Shown here: piece after piece, positions 17,354 to 26,102 of the stretch
Layout: every line of letters starts with the position of its first letter
Position numbering within the stretch: position 1 is the stretch's first letter
Assembly: GCF_003993795.1 (NCBI RefSeq)
Contig: NZ_RWKV01000001.1
Span: forward strand, 230,599 to 294,598
DNA length: 64,000 nt
From: Aquabacter cavernae
GTDB taxonomy: Bacteria; Pseudomonadota; Alphaproteobacteria; Rhizobiales; Xanthobacteraceae
Direction: 5' to 3'
Position numbers and translations under genes: made by a program
The notes under the pieces: model-generated
Seen by the model: the letters and a program-made list of their open reading frames with translations, nothing else
Told to the model about the DNA's origin: nothing
Database searches by the model: none

Positions 17354-18745
17354 ATGGGGGAATTTCGAGGATTGTCGGCGACAGGCTTTGCCTGCCTCGC
17401 CGCGACACTGGTTGTGATGGGCGGCACGCCCGCCGCAGCTCAGGCTTCATTCGAGTTCGGCTACAAGGACCGGACCTTTGCGCAGGAGTTCGAACTTCCG
17501 CCTGAGGATGCGACCTCCGCGCTGCGAGCGTTCCAGATTCAGCAAGCGAAGCGCGCCTTGGCAAATCCGGTTCTCTTGTCAGCGTCCGAAAATTCTGAGG
17601 CCAGGCGCTTTCTCGGAGGCCTCTGTGCGGAGGATTATCTCTCAAGCCGTAAGAGCTCCGTTCGGTGGACCCCGGAACTACGCGCCATACTCGATCTTCC
17701 AGACACTTCGTCGAGCCCGTCTTCGTCACGGTCTCCCTTTTGCAGAATGCAGTTCAGCGCCTTTCACGCGGCGCTTGTTGATCCCGGCTCGACCGATGCG
17801 CAACTTGCCTGGCTCGCGGATACCATGCGCCGCCGCTTTGCGACGGACTGGCTATCTAATCAGGAAATGAGCGATCCCGGCGTACAGCGCGGCGCCGATA
17901 AACTAAAAGAGCTGCGGTATCGGACAGGGCTTCTTCAGGACAAGGGGATGCCGCTGCCGGACGACATCTTGGATCAAATCGAGCGCGGCGTCGCGAAAAG
18001 CCAGATCATGGCGCTTAAGGATCCTGCCGTGGCCGCCGCCCTCGATGCACGATTGGCGGCCATTGAGAAGGACGCACCGGCGGCTATCCGAGCGCAGAGA
18101 CAAGCCGATAAGGAGAAGGCCTACATCAAGGAGTTGATGGACGCTGCCGATGGCGCCGTCGCGGGAGCCAGATTTCGGCTCGATGAAGCGAAGAGCTTTT
18201 ACGAGAACGCGGCTATACGCGCGCGGCTGGATCCGAACACGAACAGCGATGCCGCGCAGAAGGCGGCGTCCTGGGCCGAGCGGATGAAAGAGCAGGAGGA
18301 AAAGCTGCGTGCGGCCATAGCCGCGCGTGAGAAGCTTGTGGCTCATCTCGCGAAGGCCACGACTTCGCCGCAGGCTCAACCTGCATCGCCGCCACCTCTA
18401 GAGCCGCCGCAACTGGCCGCAATCGAAGACGACGGCGGTTGTGCCGAAGGCCAGCGGTGCCGCGTCGTCGAGAAAACCATCGTCTGCATGACGCTGGACC
18501 GCCTCCAGTCGGTCCTGGCGCAGCCTGCAGGGGCGAAGCGCCGTACGGTCCTTCGCGTCCTCACCGCGAGAGGCGAGTGCGCCACGCTCGAAGCCGGCGT
18601 TGGCGTCATCGCGCGGGGCAACGTCCACCACGTCACCCCCATCGGTGAGGCTCCCGTCGAGGCCATCACGGTGACGCTGGGTACCGGGCAGGCCGGCTTC
18701 ATGCTCGCCAGCGCGCTCGGTATCGCGCGCCAAGCCGGCCAGTAA
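17354..18745 (+). CDS. secreted protein of unknown function with coiled coil
   Basis: 463 residues from ATG 17354, with GAGGAG nine bases upstream; a TTG at 17348 is closer to that site but gives the same frame. A signal peptide ends near TPAAAQ (residue 29). Residues 230-330 are rich in Ala, Lys and Glu and predict long helices or coiled coil. A Pro/Gln-rich linker (about 335-355) leads to a C-terminal domain with paired cysteines (GGCAEGQRC). Probably periplasmic. It starts a run with two further envelope proteins. Confidence 0.65.
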   Translation: MGEFRGLSATGFACLAATLVVMGGTPAAAQASFEFGYKDRTFAQEFELPPEDATSALRAFQIQQAKRALANPVLLSASENSEARRFLGGLCAEDYLSSRKSSVRWTPELRAILDLPDTSSSPSSSRSPFCRMQFSAFHAALVDPGSTDAQLAWLADTMRRRFATDWLSNQEMSDPGVQRGADKLKELRYRTGLLQDKGMPLPDDILDQIERGVAKSQIMALKDPAVAAALDARLAAIEKDAPAAIRAQRQADKEKAYIKELMDAADGAVAGARFRLDEAKSFYENAAIRARLDPNTNSDAAQKAASWAERMKEQEEKLRAAIAAREKLVAHLAKATTSPQAQPASPPPLEPPQLAAIEDDGGCAEGQRCRVVEKTIVCMTLDRLQSVLAQPAGAKRRTVLRVLTARGECATLEAGVGVIARGNVHHVTPIGEAPVEAITVTLGTGQAGFMLASALGIARQAGQ

Positions 18746-18759
18746 GGCGAGGCTCGATC

Positions 18760-19380
18760 ATGAAAGTCTGGCTGAGAAACCCCAAGACGGGTGCGCTGAA
18801 ACGCGTCCCAGTCTCAACCTATGCCCCCTATTGGATCTTCGCCGGTTGGGTCGCCGTCGGTGCATGTGGGGGTGCGCTGGCACTGCTCGTTCATGCGGCC
18901 TATCCCGCCTGGTTCCGCCCTCAATCGATTGCGGCGGGGCTTGCTGGCGGCTTGGTGGCCAGGATCATCATCACCCTGCGCAACCGGGGAAGCGCACTCA
19001 TCGCGCGGGGCTGGCAATTTGCCGAACCTGAAAGCCTGGAAGCGCGTGCGGCGGCCATTGAATGGCGGCTGCCTTCAGAGACAAGGAGTGCGCCGCTGAG
19101 CAGGCCTTTCGTGCTGAACGAGGCGGCCTTCCTCGCCGATGCTGCCGCGCTTCCTTCTCAAACCCGCCGCCCTGCGCCAGTCCCCATCACCCCCATATCC
19201 GGAGGAACGAAGTTCATGCGTTTCATCATGTATGCCGTGGCCGTTCTGGCCTTTCTCGCGGGCATTGTCTCGGTCGTGTCCATGCGTTCGGACATTCAAC
19301 TGGGCATGAGCCTGACGTCCTTCATCGGCAGCTTCATCCTGCTCGGCCTCGGTCACATCATGGGAAGGCTGGCGCGATGA
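18760..19380 (+). CDS. membrane protein of unknown function
   Basis: 206 residues, 14 bp after the secreted-protein gene. Hydrophobic segments near residues 24-47, 53-72, 153-172 and 180-202 give about four membrane spans, with a soluble loop of about 80 residues in the middle. A GGAGG ten bases before an internal ATG at 19215 could allow a shorter product with only the last two spans. The stop overlaps the next start (ATGA). No family recognised. Confidence 0.6.
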   Translation: MKVWLRNPKTGALKRVPVSTYAPYWIFAGWVAVGACGGALALLVHAAYPAWFRPQSIAAGLAGGLVARIIITLRNRGSALIARGWQFAEPESLEARAAAIEWRLPSETRSAPLSRPFVLNEAAFLADAAALPSQTRRPAPVPITPISGGTKFMRFIMYAVAVLAFLAGIVSVVSMRSDIQLGMSLTSFIGSFILLGLGHIMGRLAR

Positions 19381-19811
19381 AGGCCGTGACGCTCGTCGCT
19401 CTCTTCGCCGCCACTGCACTGGCTGTACCGGCCAATGCTCAGAGCCGAGATCCAGCCACCGGTTGGCAGTGCTTCGACAACATGGACCAGTTGAGGGCCT
19501 TCGAGACCGAAGGTCCCATCCGGCTGAACAACATCTCCATCCGGGAGGCGCCGGACATGATGTCTGGCGTCTCGAAGATCACCTTCAAGGCGTCCATCGC
19601 CAATCGAAGCCGAGCGCGCGTCGTCGCCTCGGTGGAGGTGATCGGGTCTGCGGGCGCCACCTCATTGTTCGCCATATCGGCCCGCCCGAGCTTCGATGCC
19701 GTGAATCCGGGCGACAATGCCGAACTGACCCAATCCATCTTCGCCGAGAAGGACACGCTCGCTAGGGCCGATGGCGGGTGCATCAAATTCGTGGCCTTCC
19801 CGACGAAATAG
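19377..19811 (+). CDS. secreted/periplasmic protein of unknown function
   Basis: 144 residues. Starts in an ATGA overlap with the membrane-protein gene, so the two are translationally coupled. The signal peptide ends near PANAQ (residue 22). The mature part contains an immunoglobulin-like pattern (SKITFKASIANRSRARVVAS) suggesting a beta-sandwich, and two cysteines. Likely works with the two upstream envelope proteins. Confidence 0.65.
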   Translation: MKAVTLVALFAATALAVPANAQSRDPATGWQCFDNMDQLRAFETEGPIRLNNISIREAPDMMSGVSKITFKASIANRSRARVVASVEVIGSAGATSLFAISARPSFDAVNPGDNAELTQSIFAEKDTLARADGGCIKFVAFPTK

Positions 19812-19953
19812 CAGCGCGCCCATCTATGTCGGGCACTCACACACAGATCCGGCGTAAGCTCTAAGGCTGGGGAAGTTTCTTCCTCATTCTGCCGCTTCTG
19901 TTCAACTTAGTCCCACGGATCTAGAATAGAAGGGCGAGACTTTGGACACGCGG

Positions 19954-20169
19954 CTATTTCTTATCGTGACCATGATCATATAATTCAATAAAATAATATT
20001 CTTTTCCATCAAGTGTAATGGGCCGATACAGATATCCAACTTCGCAATACGGGCCAGCATATATGCGCTCCACCACACTGCGCTCCGTTGGATATACGGC
20101 TGCGGGCGCTGCATCGAGCACAAGAGATACTTCGCTCAGATAGCCGGTATTGTGCTCTATCGTGCGCAC
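19954..20169 (-). CDS. small hypothetical protein
   Basis: 71 residues from a GTG at 20169. EVSLVLDAAPAAVYPTE and YRPITLDGKEYYFIELYDHG read like a real folded beta-rich domain, but the start is weak and no family is recognised. It may be a truncated gene. The region around it is richer in AT than its neighbours. Confidence 0.4.
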   Translation of the reverse strand: MRTIEHNTGYLSEVSLVLDAAPAAVYPTERSVVERIYAGPYCEVGYLYRPITLDGKEYYFIELYDHGHDKK

Positions 20170-20189
20170 AGGTCACTTGATTAATGGCA

Positions 20190-20217
20190 GAGCCCCGCAA
20201 AGGTGCGGGGCTCCTTT
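20190..20217 (+). terminator. rho-independent terminator
   Basis: Ten-base arms GAGCCCCGCA and TGCGGGGCTC with an AAGG loop, followed by CTTTT on the plus strand. It would stop transcription from the operon ending at 19811 before it meets the oppositely oriented stress genes. Confidence 0.7.
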
Positions 20218-20247
20218 TGGTTCGCTTCGAACTGAAACCCGCAGAGT

Positions 20248-20853
20248 TCAGATCACGCGGCTTCGAGCCTCCACGATCCGATCGCGCGCGGGAACAGGCT
20301 CGTTCTCGTCAAATGCCGTCCAGCCCTCGCCCTCATACTCGCCGCGCCGGCCGGCAAGATCGACGGCCTTATGGTGATCAAGAATGGCTTGAATGCGGGG
20401 AGCGTCCGTATCATCGACCCGCGCCGTTACAAGCGTGCCGCCGCGGCGCACGCCTTCCGCGTAGACGTTAGCCTGATCTTCGGGAACGCCCGACTCGGTC
20501 AACGCACCGACGATGCCTCCGGTGGCCCCACCCGCAATGGCGCCCGCCACCGCACCGGCTGCGGTAGCCACCAGCCAGCCGGCTGCGACCACAGGGCCAA
20601 CGCCTGGAATGGCCATGATGCCCAGCCCCGTGAGAAGGCCACCGGCGCCCCCGACAGTAGCGCCAATACCTGCGCCAATACCTGCATCGGAGGCGACGTC
20701 CTTCTTGTCCAGATTCTTGTCGCGATGGTAGTCGTCGGCGTTGTTGGCCACGATGCTGATCTCGGAGCGGGGAACCTGCGCCGCCTCCAGCGCGGCCACG
20801 GCCGCGGTAGCATCGTCATATCGATCGAACAAAGCTGATACCGTGGTGGTCAT
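20248..20853 (-). CDS. general stress protein 17M-like, glycine-zipper protein
   Basis: 201 residues from ATG 20853, with a strong AGGAGG site. The N-terminus MTTTVSALFDRYDDATAAVA, followed by LEAAQVPRSEISIVAN, matches the YflT/GSP17M fold that opens several stress proteins. Residues 60-125 are almost wholly Gly, Ala, Val and Ile (a glycine-zipper membrane hairpin). The C-terminal part (GTLVTARVDDTDAPRIQAIL) is a second ferredoxin-like half. Likely a membrane-associated stress protein; role unproven. It heads a block of stress-type genes. Confidence 0.7.
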   Translation of the reverse strand: MTTTVSALFDRYDDATAAVAALEAAQVPRSEISIVANNADDYHRDKNLDKKDVASDAGIGAGIGATVGGAGGLLTGLGIMAIPGVGPVVAAGWLVATAAGAVAGAIAGGATGGIVGALTESGVPEDQANVYAEGVRRGGTLVTARVDDTDAPRIQAILDHHKAVDLAGRRGEYEGEGWTAFDENEPVPARDRIVEARSRVI

Positions 20854-20873
20854 GGTGTCCTCCTGACAATGGG

Positions 20874-21167
20874 TCACTTGCTGACGACGTTGCCCTGGAA
20901 ATCGAGCATGACAGTCGTCGGCATCCCGCTCTTGGTGGCCGTGCCCTGCCAGATGCCGTTGGCATCCTTCTTGAGGCCCGAAACGGAACTGAAGCCCGCT
21001 TTTTCGATGCGCTCCTTGGCCTGAGCCTCGGTGAAGCTGTTGGCGCCCTGGACCGGGGCTGCGGGATTGGCCTCCTTCGGCGCCACGGCGGGCGTGGTCG
21101 CCGTCTGCGCGAGCGCACTGACGCTTGTCGCGACAAGCAGGACGGCTGGGAGCATGAGGTGTTTCAT
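20874..21167 (-). CDS. small periplasmic protein, PepSY-like
   Basis: 97 residues from ATG 21167. Signal peptide MKHLMLPAVLLVATSVSALA. The mature part, FTEAQAKERIEKAGFSSVSG followed by GIWQGTATKSG, has the helix-plus-strands pattern of PepSY domains, which often act as periplasmic inhibitors or binding modules. It lies 20 bp upstream of the GSP17M-like gene on the same strand. Confidence 0.6.
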   Translation of the reverse strand: MKHLMLPAVLLVATSVSALAQTATTPAVAPKEANPAAPVQGANSFTEAQAKERIEKAGFSSVSGLKKDANGIWQGTATKSGMPTTVMLDFQGNVVSK

Positions 21168-21262
21168 AGGGTGTTTCCTTGTGAATCTGAGGTGAGCCGC
21201 CACGCGGCAAGACGGCGTCCGTAGCCATGGCGGAACGGCGGTGCTTTGCCGCAGTGGAGTGC

Positions 21263-21778
21263 CTAGGAGGCCTTCGCCTTGGAGACATGGGCGTTGCTGT
21301 TCACGCTCGCCTCGGCGATTTGTGTCAGCAGGGCGTCTGCCTTTTTTTCTTCCTCGAGTGTCAGGTCGAGGAGTTTCGCCGCATCCGTGAGACCGAGTTG
21401 CGTCGCCCAGGTCTTGAGCATGCCATAGCGCGCGATCTCATAATGCTCGATGGCCTGCCCACAGCCGATCAGGACCGCGTCTCCGGCGGGCGTATCGCCG
21501 AATTCCTCGAGATCTTCTTCCATCTCTGCGGTGATGCCCTGCATGGCGTCGCACGTTTTCGCGCGGGGCGGCTTGCCAAGCATCTCAAACACCTGGACGA
21601 GGCGCTCCACATGGGTGGTGCTCTCCTCACCGTGCGTTTCAAACGCCGCTTTCAGTTCCGGCGACTTGGCCGCCTTCGCCGATTTCTTGCAGGCCTTTAC
21701 GGACTGTTTTTCCGCGTAATACACATCCTTCAGCGTTTCATGGAACGCATCGGATAAATTCTTTTCAGCTATGGCCAT
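21263..21778 (-). CDS. YciE/YciF ferroxidase family protein (DUF892)
   Basis: 171 residues from ATG 21778, with AGGAG upstream. LSDAFHETLKDVYYAEKQSV and the repeated Glu/His pattern (HGEESTTHVERL, EHYEIARYG, EEEKKAD) are typical of the YciF family, a ferritin-like four-helix bundle linked to stress responses. Iron-oxidising activity is proposed for the family, not shown here. Same strand as the PepSY-like and GSP17M-like genes. Confidence 0.85.
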   Translation of the reverse strand: MAIAEKNLSDAFHETLKDVYYAEKQSVKACKKSAKAAKSPELKAAFETHGEESTTHVERLVQVFEMLGKPPRAKTCDAMQGITAEMEEDLEEFGDTPAGDAVLIGCGQAIEHYEIARYGMLKTWATQLGLTDAAKLLDLTLEEEKKADALLTQIAEASVNSNAHVSKAKAS

Positions 21779-22036
21779 CGCCGATCTCCTGTTATTTTTC
21801 TCGTTCATCACGACGATCAACGTGTACTGGAGACAACTGAATTTATCGATGATAGGTTCCAGTCGGATATTATATAATTAGCAGTTATTAATGGTTAAGT
21901 TTGGGCTTTACTTATCACTAAATGCATCTGTCATTAAAAGTCAGCTGCCCTCGGCCTCCTCCCCTTGCAAATGATCCCGCCCACCTTATTTGCCATCCAT
22001 GTGGATGGTGTATGGATGGTGGAGGGAGCGAAGCGG

Positions 22037-22459
22037 ATGGCACAGGTCAAGTCGTCACCGAGCCGCGCAAAGGTGGCCGAAAGTGAAAAAATCACCATCA
22101 ACCTGGGTCACGTAGACCTGGGGCAGATCGACCTTTTGGTGGACGAACGGTTCTATTCCAACCGCACGGATTTCATCCGCACCGCCATCCGCAATCAGAT
22201 CGAACGCCACAACGACGCGGTCAGGAAAGCAGTGGAAGTCCGCCGTCTCGAACTCGGGCTGCGCCACTATGGCCGGGCTGATCTCGAAGCGGCAAAAGCG
22301 GCAGGGCAGACCTTGCATATTCAAGTTCTCGGCCTCGCCGTGATCGACCCCGACGTGCCGCCGGATCTCGCCCGCGACACCATCGCGTCCATTCGCGTGC
22401 TCGGCGCCCTGCAAGCCAGCGGGGCGGTGAAGGCCGCGCTGAGCGGGCGCATCCTTTGA
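22037..22459 (+). CDS. CopG/ribbon-helix-helix family regulator
   Basis: 140 residues from ATG 22037, preceded by GGAGGGAG. KITINLGHVDLGQIDLLVDE followed by RFYSNRTDFIRTAIRNQIE is a ribbon-helix-helix DNA-binding domain (residues 18-60). The C-terminal 80 residues contain a predicted small alpha/beta unit with no clear family. Fifty bases before the esterase gene, so probably a regulator in the same operon rather than an antitoxin; no toxin gene adjoins it. Confidence 0.7.
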   Translation: MAQVKSSPSRAKVAESEKITINLGHVDLGQIDLLVDERFYSNRTDFIRTAIRNQIERHNDAVRKAVEVRRLELGLRHYGRADLEAAKAAGQTLHIQVLGLAVIDPDVPPDLARDTIASIRVLGALQASGAVKAALSGRIL

Positions 22460-22509
22460 GGCTTCCCACAGGTGAGAAGCCTTCCTCATGCCTGATCGGA
22501 CCTTCTTTC

Positions 22510-23706
22510 ATGAAGCCCTTGCACACCATAGACATGTTCGAAGTCACCCGCCTCACGCGCGCGGGGAGGCTTCATGAAGCCATGGCCATGCTGCGGGGAG
22601 AGGCGCAACCCGATGCCTCTCCCGATGCGAAAACGGCAGGGCCTGAAGATCATCGCCTCGCCATCGATCTGAGCCCGCCCGTCGGCGGTGAAAACTCGTG
22701 GAGGTTTGCAGAACGGGCGACTGCGGCCCCTGGATCCATCGGCATGGAAGAAATGCGCCTTCCGGAAGGAATGCGAAAATGGATGGGCCGGCTATTGCCT
22801 GCGCATCTCAACTCTCCGGACCTTGGCCGAAGCGGAATCGCAATCCCGGACGGAGCGAGGTTCGAGGACAGGATCTTCGTCAACGAGGCAGGAAGCCGTG
22901 CTTATAAGCTCTATGTGCCCAGCGTCTTGCGTGATGAGGCGCTGCCGCTGATTGTCATGTTGCACGGCTGTACCCAGTCGCCGGACGACTTTGCGACCGG
23001 CACGCGCATGAACGAGGTGGCCGAGGAGTTCGGCTTCTTCGTTGCCTATCCGGAACAGTCCAAGTCCGCGAACGCCTCGAAGTGCTGGAACTGGTTCAAC
23101 GGCACTGACCAGCGGCGGGGGAGGGGGGAGCCATCACTGATCGCTGGTATCGCCCGCGAGGTGATGCATGATTTTCCTGTCCGGGAAGGGCAAGTTTACG
23201 TTGCCGGAATGTCGGCAGGCGGCGCGGCCGCTGCCATCATGGGAGAGGCGTATCCTGACCTCTTCGCTGCGGTCGGCGTGCATTCCGGGCTGGCTTGCGG
23301 CTTAGCCAGCGACGTAGCAACTGCTTTCGGAGCAATGCGCGACGGCGGCTCCACGTCGGGGTCATCGCGGCGCGGCGCGGGCAGAATTCCGCCGACCATC
23401 GTCTTCCACGGAGACAAGGATGGCACGGTGAACCCCGTGAATGCCGATCAGGTAATCGCCCGCGCGAAAGCCGATGCTAAGCTTACCAGCATCGCCAACC
23501 ACGGCACGGCGCGGGGCGGGATGCGCTTCACAAGAACAGTCACGATGAATGAGGTGGGCGACCCGGTGCTCGAGCAGTGGACCCTTCACGGTGCGGGCCA
23601 TGCCTGGTCGGGCGGAAACTCCGCAGGTTCCTATACGGATCCGAGCGGGCCCGACGCCAGCCGCGAGATGGCGCGGTTCTTCCTGCAACAGGCGCGAAGG
23701 GGGTGA
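22510..23706 (+). CDS. PHB depolymerase-family esterase
   Basis: 398 residues from ATG 22510. The alpha/beta-hydrolase core shows the oxyanion motif MLHGCTQ, the nucleophile box GMSAGG, an acid in DKDGTVNP and His in GAGHAWSGG, so the full triad is present. The first 20 residues (FEVTRLTRAGRLHEAM) are a feature of the rhizobial branch. There is no signal peptide, so it acts in the cytoplasm, likely on polyhydroxyalkanoate oligomers or other esters. It pairs with a CopG-type gene 50 bp upstream. Confidence 0.82.
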   Translation: MKPLHTIDMFEVTRLTRAGRLHEAMAMLRGEAQPDASPDAKTAGPEDHRLAIDLSPPVGGENSWRFAERATAAPGSIGMEEMRLPEGMRKWMGRLLPAHLNSPDLGRSGIAIPDGARFEDRIFVNEAGSRAYKLYVPSVLRDEALPLIVMLHGCTQSPDDFATGTRMNEVAEEFGFFVAYPEQSKSANASKCWNWFNGTDQRRGRGEPSLIAGIAREVMHDFPVREGQVYVAGMSAGGAAAAIMGEAYPDLFAAVGVHSGLACGLASDVATAFGAMRDGGSTSGSSRRGAGRIPPTIVFHGDKDGTVNPVNADQVIARAKADAKLTSIANHGTARGGMRFTRTVTMNEVGDPVLEQWTLHGAGHAWSGGNSAGSYTDPSGPDASREMARFFLQQARRG

Positions 23707-23919
23707 GCCGATCAGGCTAGAGGCCGTGAACGCTTGCCGTTTGCCGGAATATCCCGTCACCCACCGCGGCGACGTATAGGCCTCTGGGGGGGCAGCCCCA
23801 TCACGAAGATGGTAAGCCTGTGGACGATTTTCAGCCGGCATGCAGCCGGGAATCGCCCACGGCGCGGTGCTGGAATGGTTCACCGGTTATTGATAGCCGC
23901 GGCTGTGCCAGCCGGCGCA

Positions 23920-24168
23920 TCAGCCGTCTTCGAATTGGGAGGGCAGCCGCCCGGTCTTGAACAAGACGACGGGTTCATCATCGTAATCACCCGTCTCCGC
24001 ATCACCTGAAGTGGAAAAGGCAACGACGCCAATCCGGAGCAATGCCAGCCGCTCGGCCGTTCTTTGCGCAGCCGGGGCCGATTTGCATGAAATAGGCGTG
24101 TCGGCGACCAGGCGCTGCCCTTTTCCAGCCTGGAATGCCTGAACGACATAGACCGTCTCACGAGTCAT
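23920..24168 (-). CDS. small conserved hypothetical protein
   Basis: 82 residues with an AAGGA site before ATG 24168. TVYVVQAFQAGKGQRLVADT and AFSTSGDAETGDYDDEPVVL make a compact acidic protein of a kind often seen in rhizobial genomes beside stress genes. No enzyme motif is visible and function is unknown. Confidence 0.6.
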   Translation of the reverse strand: MTRETVYVVQAFQAGKGQRLVADTPISCKSAPAAQRTAERLALLRIGVVAFSTSGDAETGDYDDEPVVLFKTGRLPSQFEDG

Positions 24169-24763
24169 GTGATGTCCTTATCCGCTCGCACCATCTGCGA
24201 ACAGGTTCCCTGTTGCGTCCGCGACAAACCTTGCCGAAGCGTCATGCGCCCGAATGAAAGTTGCAGCCGGTCTGACACCGACAAGACTCGCCATCACGCA
24301 CAGGTCGGGGCTTTCATTAGACGATGAAGTTCGAAGATTACCGGATTGCGGAAGCGGCAGTTGGTCGTGTGCTGAAACGTCAGGCTGATCAACGAAAGTT
24401 CCCGTGTTGCTGGGCCTTGGCAGAAACGCGAGATGGACGCCCGGCATTGGCCTTAAGTTTTACCGAGGCGTTCCGATTTTTCGAAGGCTGCCTGCATATA
24501 GGGGGGAATGCCGCAGTTATCAGGGGTTAAGCGATAATATTTTTTATTTTTCTCTTCCACTAATGGTTATAATTTCCGAGTTTTCAAAATTGAAATTGCT
24601 TTTTTCTCAGTATCGGTTATTTTGAAATCGTCGATGCAGGGCATAATGAACCGAAGCTGACGCGGATTGAAGCCGTGGATAAGCCTGTGTTTTGCCGGAA
24701 AACGCGATTTCGACGGTCGGATTCATTCGACAAGCTAAATCTTGAGATTTGAAAGGGTTTCCC
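24169..24763. other. AT-rich intergenic region and probable cspA leader
   Basis: No convincing gene. A TATAAT at 24568-24573 could be the -10 box of a cold-shock promoter, though its -35 is poor. That would give a long leader before the cold-shock gene, as is usual for such genes. Short open frames at 24178-24447 and 24324-24530 lack support. Confidence 0.4.
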
Positions 24764-24976
24764 ATGACTGAGGGAACCGTGAAGTGGTTCAATGCCCAGA
24801 AGGGCTTTGGATTTATCGCTCCCGATAACGGCGGCAGCGATGCATTCGTCCATATCAGCGCCTTGGAGCGCTCGGGGCTCGGCGATCTGCAAGAAGGCCA
24901 GAAAGTGGGCTTCGATCTCGTCGCCGACAGCAAGAGCGGCAAGATGTCGGCCGATAACCTCAAGGCCTTGGACTGA
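24764..24976 (+). CDS. cold-shock protein, CspA family
   Basis: 70 residues, a single cold-shock domain. RNA-binding motifs RNP1 (KGFGFI) and RNP2 (DAFVHIS) are intact. These proteins bind single-stranded RNA and melt secondary structure during cold or other stress. ATG 24764 follows AAAGGG; an in-frame start at 24749 adds five unlikely residues. Confidence 0.9.
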   Translation: MTEGTVKWFNAQKGFGFIAPDNGGSDAFVHISALERSGLGDLQEGQKVGFDLVADSKSGKMSADNLKALD

Positions 24977-25104
24977 TTTCTGGCCGGTGGCTCTAGGTTT
25001 CCTGCGAAGCCGCCGTCCACCGATCTCGTCTCATACGTGCCGACCACGGATGCACTGGCGGCGTTGATGAAGACGACGGTACCCCTCAGGCGAGGAGACG
25101 CAGG

Positions 25105-25422
25105 ATGACGATCAGGACCACCGAAACGACGGTCACATTCGATCATCCCTTCAGGCTGAGCGGTGCCGACGGTCTCCTCCCCGCGGGGACCTATCGCGTG
25201 GTAATGGACGAAGAGCCGATCCTCGGCCTCTCCTTCCTCGCCCACCGCCGCACAGCGACGATGCTCCACACGCCGGCCCTCTCGGCGCCGCAGGGCAGAA
25301 GCTCAAGCCTCTCCACCGATCAGCCGGAGCTTGACCGCGCCCTGGCGAAGGATCGGCAGCAGACGGCTGTACATCCGGATGCTCCGAGTCCCGGCGCTGC
25401 CAATAGGCCGGCACGCTCTTGA
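25105..25422 (+). CDS. hypothetical protein
   Basis: 105 residues; ATG 25105 follows GGAGACGCAGG. The first 70 residues (TTETTVTFDHPFRLSGADGL and after) look like a beta-rich domain, and the last 35 are Pro/Ala-rich. Similar short genes accompany DUF1488 genes in rhizobia, but I know no function. It probably belongs to one transcript with the next two genes. Confidence 0.6.
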   Translation: MTIRTTETTVTFDHPFRLSGADGLLPAGTYRVVMDEEPILGLSFLAHRRTATMLHTPALSAPQGRSSSLSTDQPELDRALAKDRQQTAVHPDAPSPGAANRPARS

Positions 25423-25436
25423 AGTGGGGAATGCAG

Positions 25437-25700
25437 ATGTCGCTCCAGTTTCCCAACGCCAGCCGCGTTTATGACAGTGTCAGGTGCTGCGTCACGTTCT
25501 GGGGGCATGATTCCACGTTCGAGATCGCATTCCATGTGGATGAGGATGTTCTGCGTCGGTTCAACCCTCATGAGGGCCGGGATGAGGCCGCCTCGTTGCG
25601 CGCCTTTGATGTGAACCGCCGCCAGATCGAGCGCGCCGCCAGCGGAGTCTACGCGCGGCGACATAAGAGCTCCCACCGCCTCTCCACCGCTGATTTCTAG
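25437..25700 (+). CDS. DUF1488 family protein
   Basis: 87 residues from ATG 25437, chosen because GGGGA lies six bases upstream. LQFPNASRVYDSVRCCVTFW and FEIAFHVDEDVLRRF match the small DUF1488 fold. Function unknown; members are small cytoplasmic proteins. Lies 14 bp after the previous gene. Confidence 0.7.
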   Translation: MSLQFPNASRVYDSVRCCVTFWGHDSTFEIAFHVDEDVLRRFNPHEGRDEAASLRAFDVNRRQIERAASGVYARRHKSSHRLSTADF

Positions 25701-25724
25701 GCTCCGGCTTCAGAGGAGATCGCA

Positions 25725-25946
25725 GTGAGCAAGGGACTGAGCATCTCCTTTCAACCTCTCGACGCCGACCACGTCCGCGCACGGATCAATTGGCGCGAGC
25801 AGGATGTCGGAGGTGGATCACTGGTCATTGAACTCATCGTCCGCAATCGGGCGTCGGCGCCGAAAAGCGAAGCGGAGCTTGAGGCCGATACACGGGCCTT
25901 GGCTGTGCGCTTCGCCCGCGCCTTCGCCGACACCCTCGATGAGTGA
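25725..25946 (+). CDS. small hypothetical protein
   Basis: 73 residues from a GTG start with GAGGAG ten bases upstream. The sequence is amphipathic with an acidic C-terminus and no recognised family. It follows the DUF1488 gene by 24 bp and precedes the glucan synthase gene by 156 bp. Confidence 0.5.
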   Translation: MSKGLSISFQPLDADHVRARINWREQDVGGGSLVIELIVRNRASAPKSEAELEADTRALAVRFARAFADTLDE

Positions 25947-26102
25947 AAGAAACACGGTGGGCTGCCTACCGCCCGCCTGCACCTTCGGCCGGGCGTCCCC
26001 GGAGTGAGTTGCTGCCCGGCTTGAGCCGTTGGGTTCGCTGCGCGCCTGTCGTGGCTCCGTCTCCGAGCGCCCGCCCCCGGAGGGCGTGGCTGAAAGGCCC
26101 AC

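Noticed and set aside
24178-24530. Short frames on both strands before the cold-shock gene
   Set aside because: No convincing start, no family, and they overlap each other in an AT-rich leader region.
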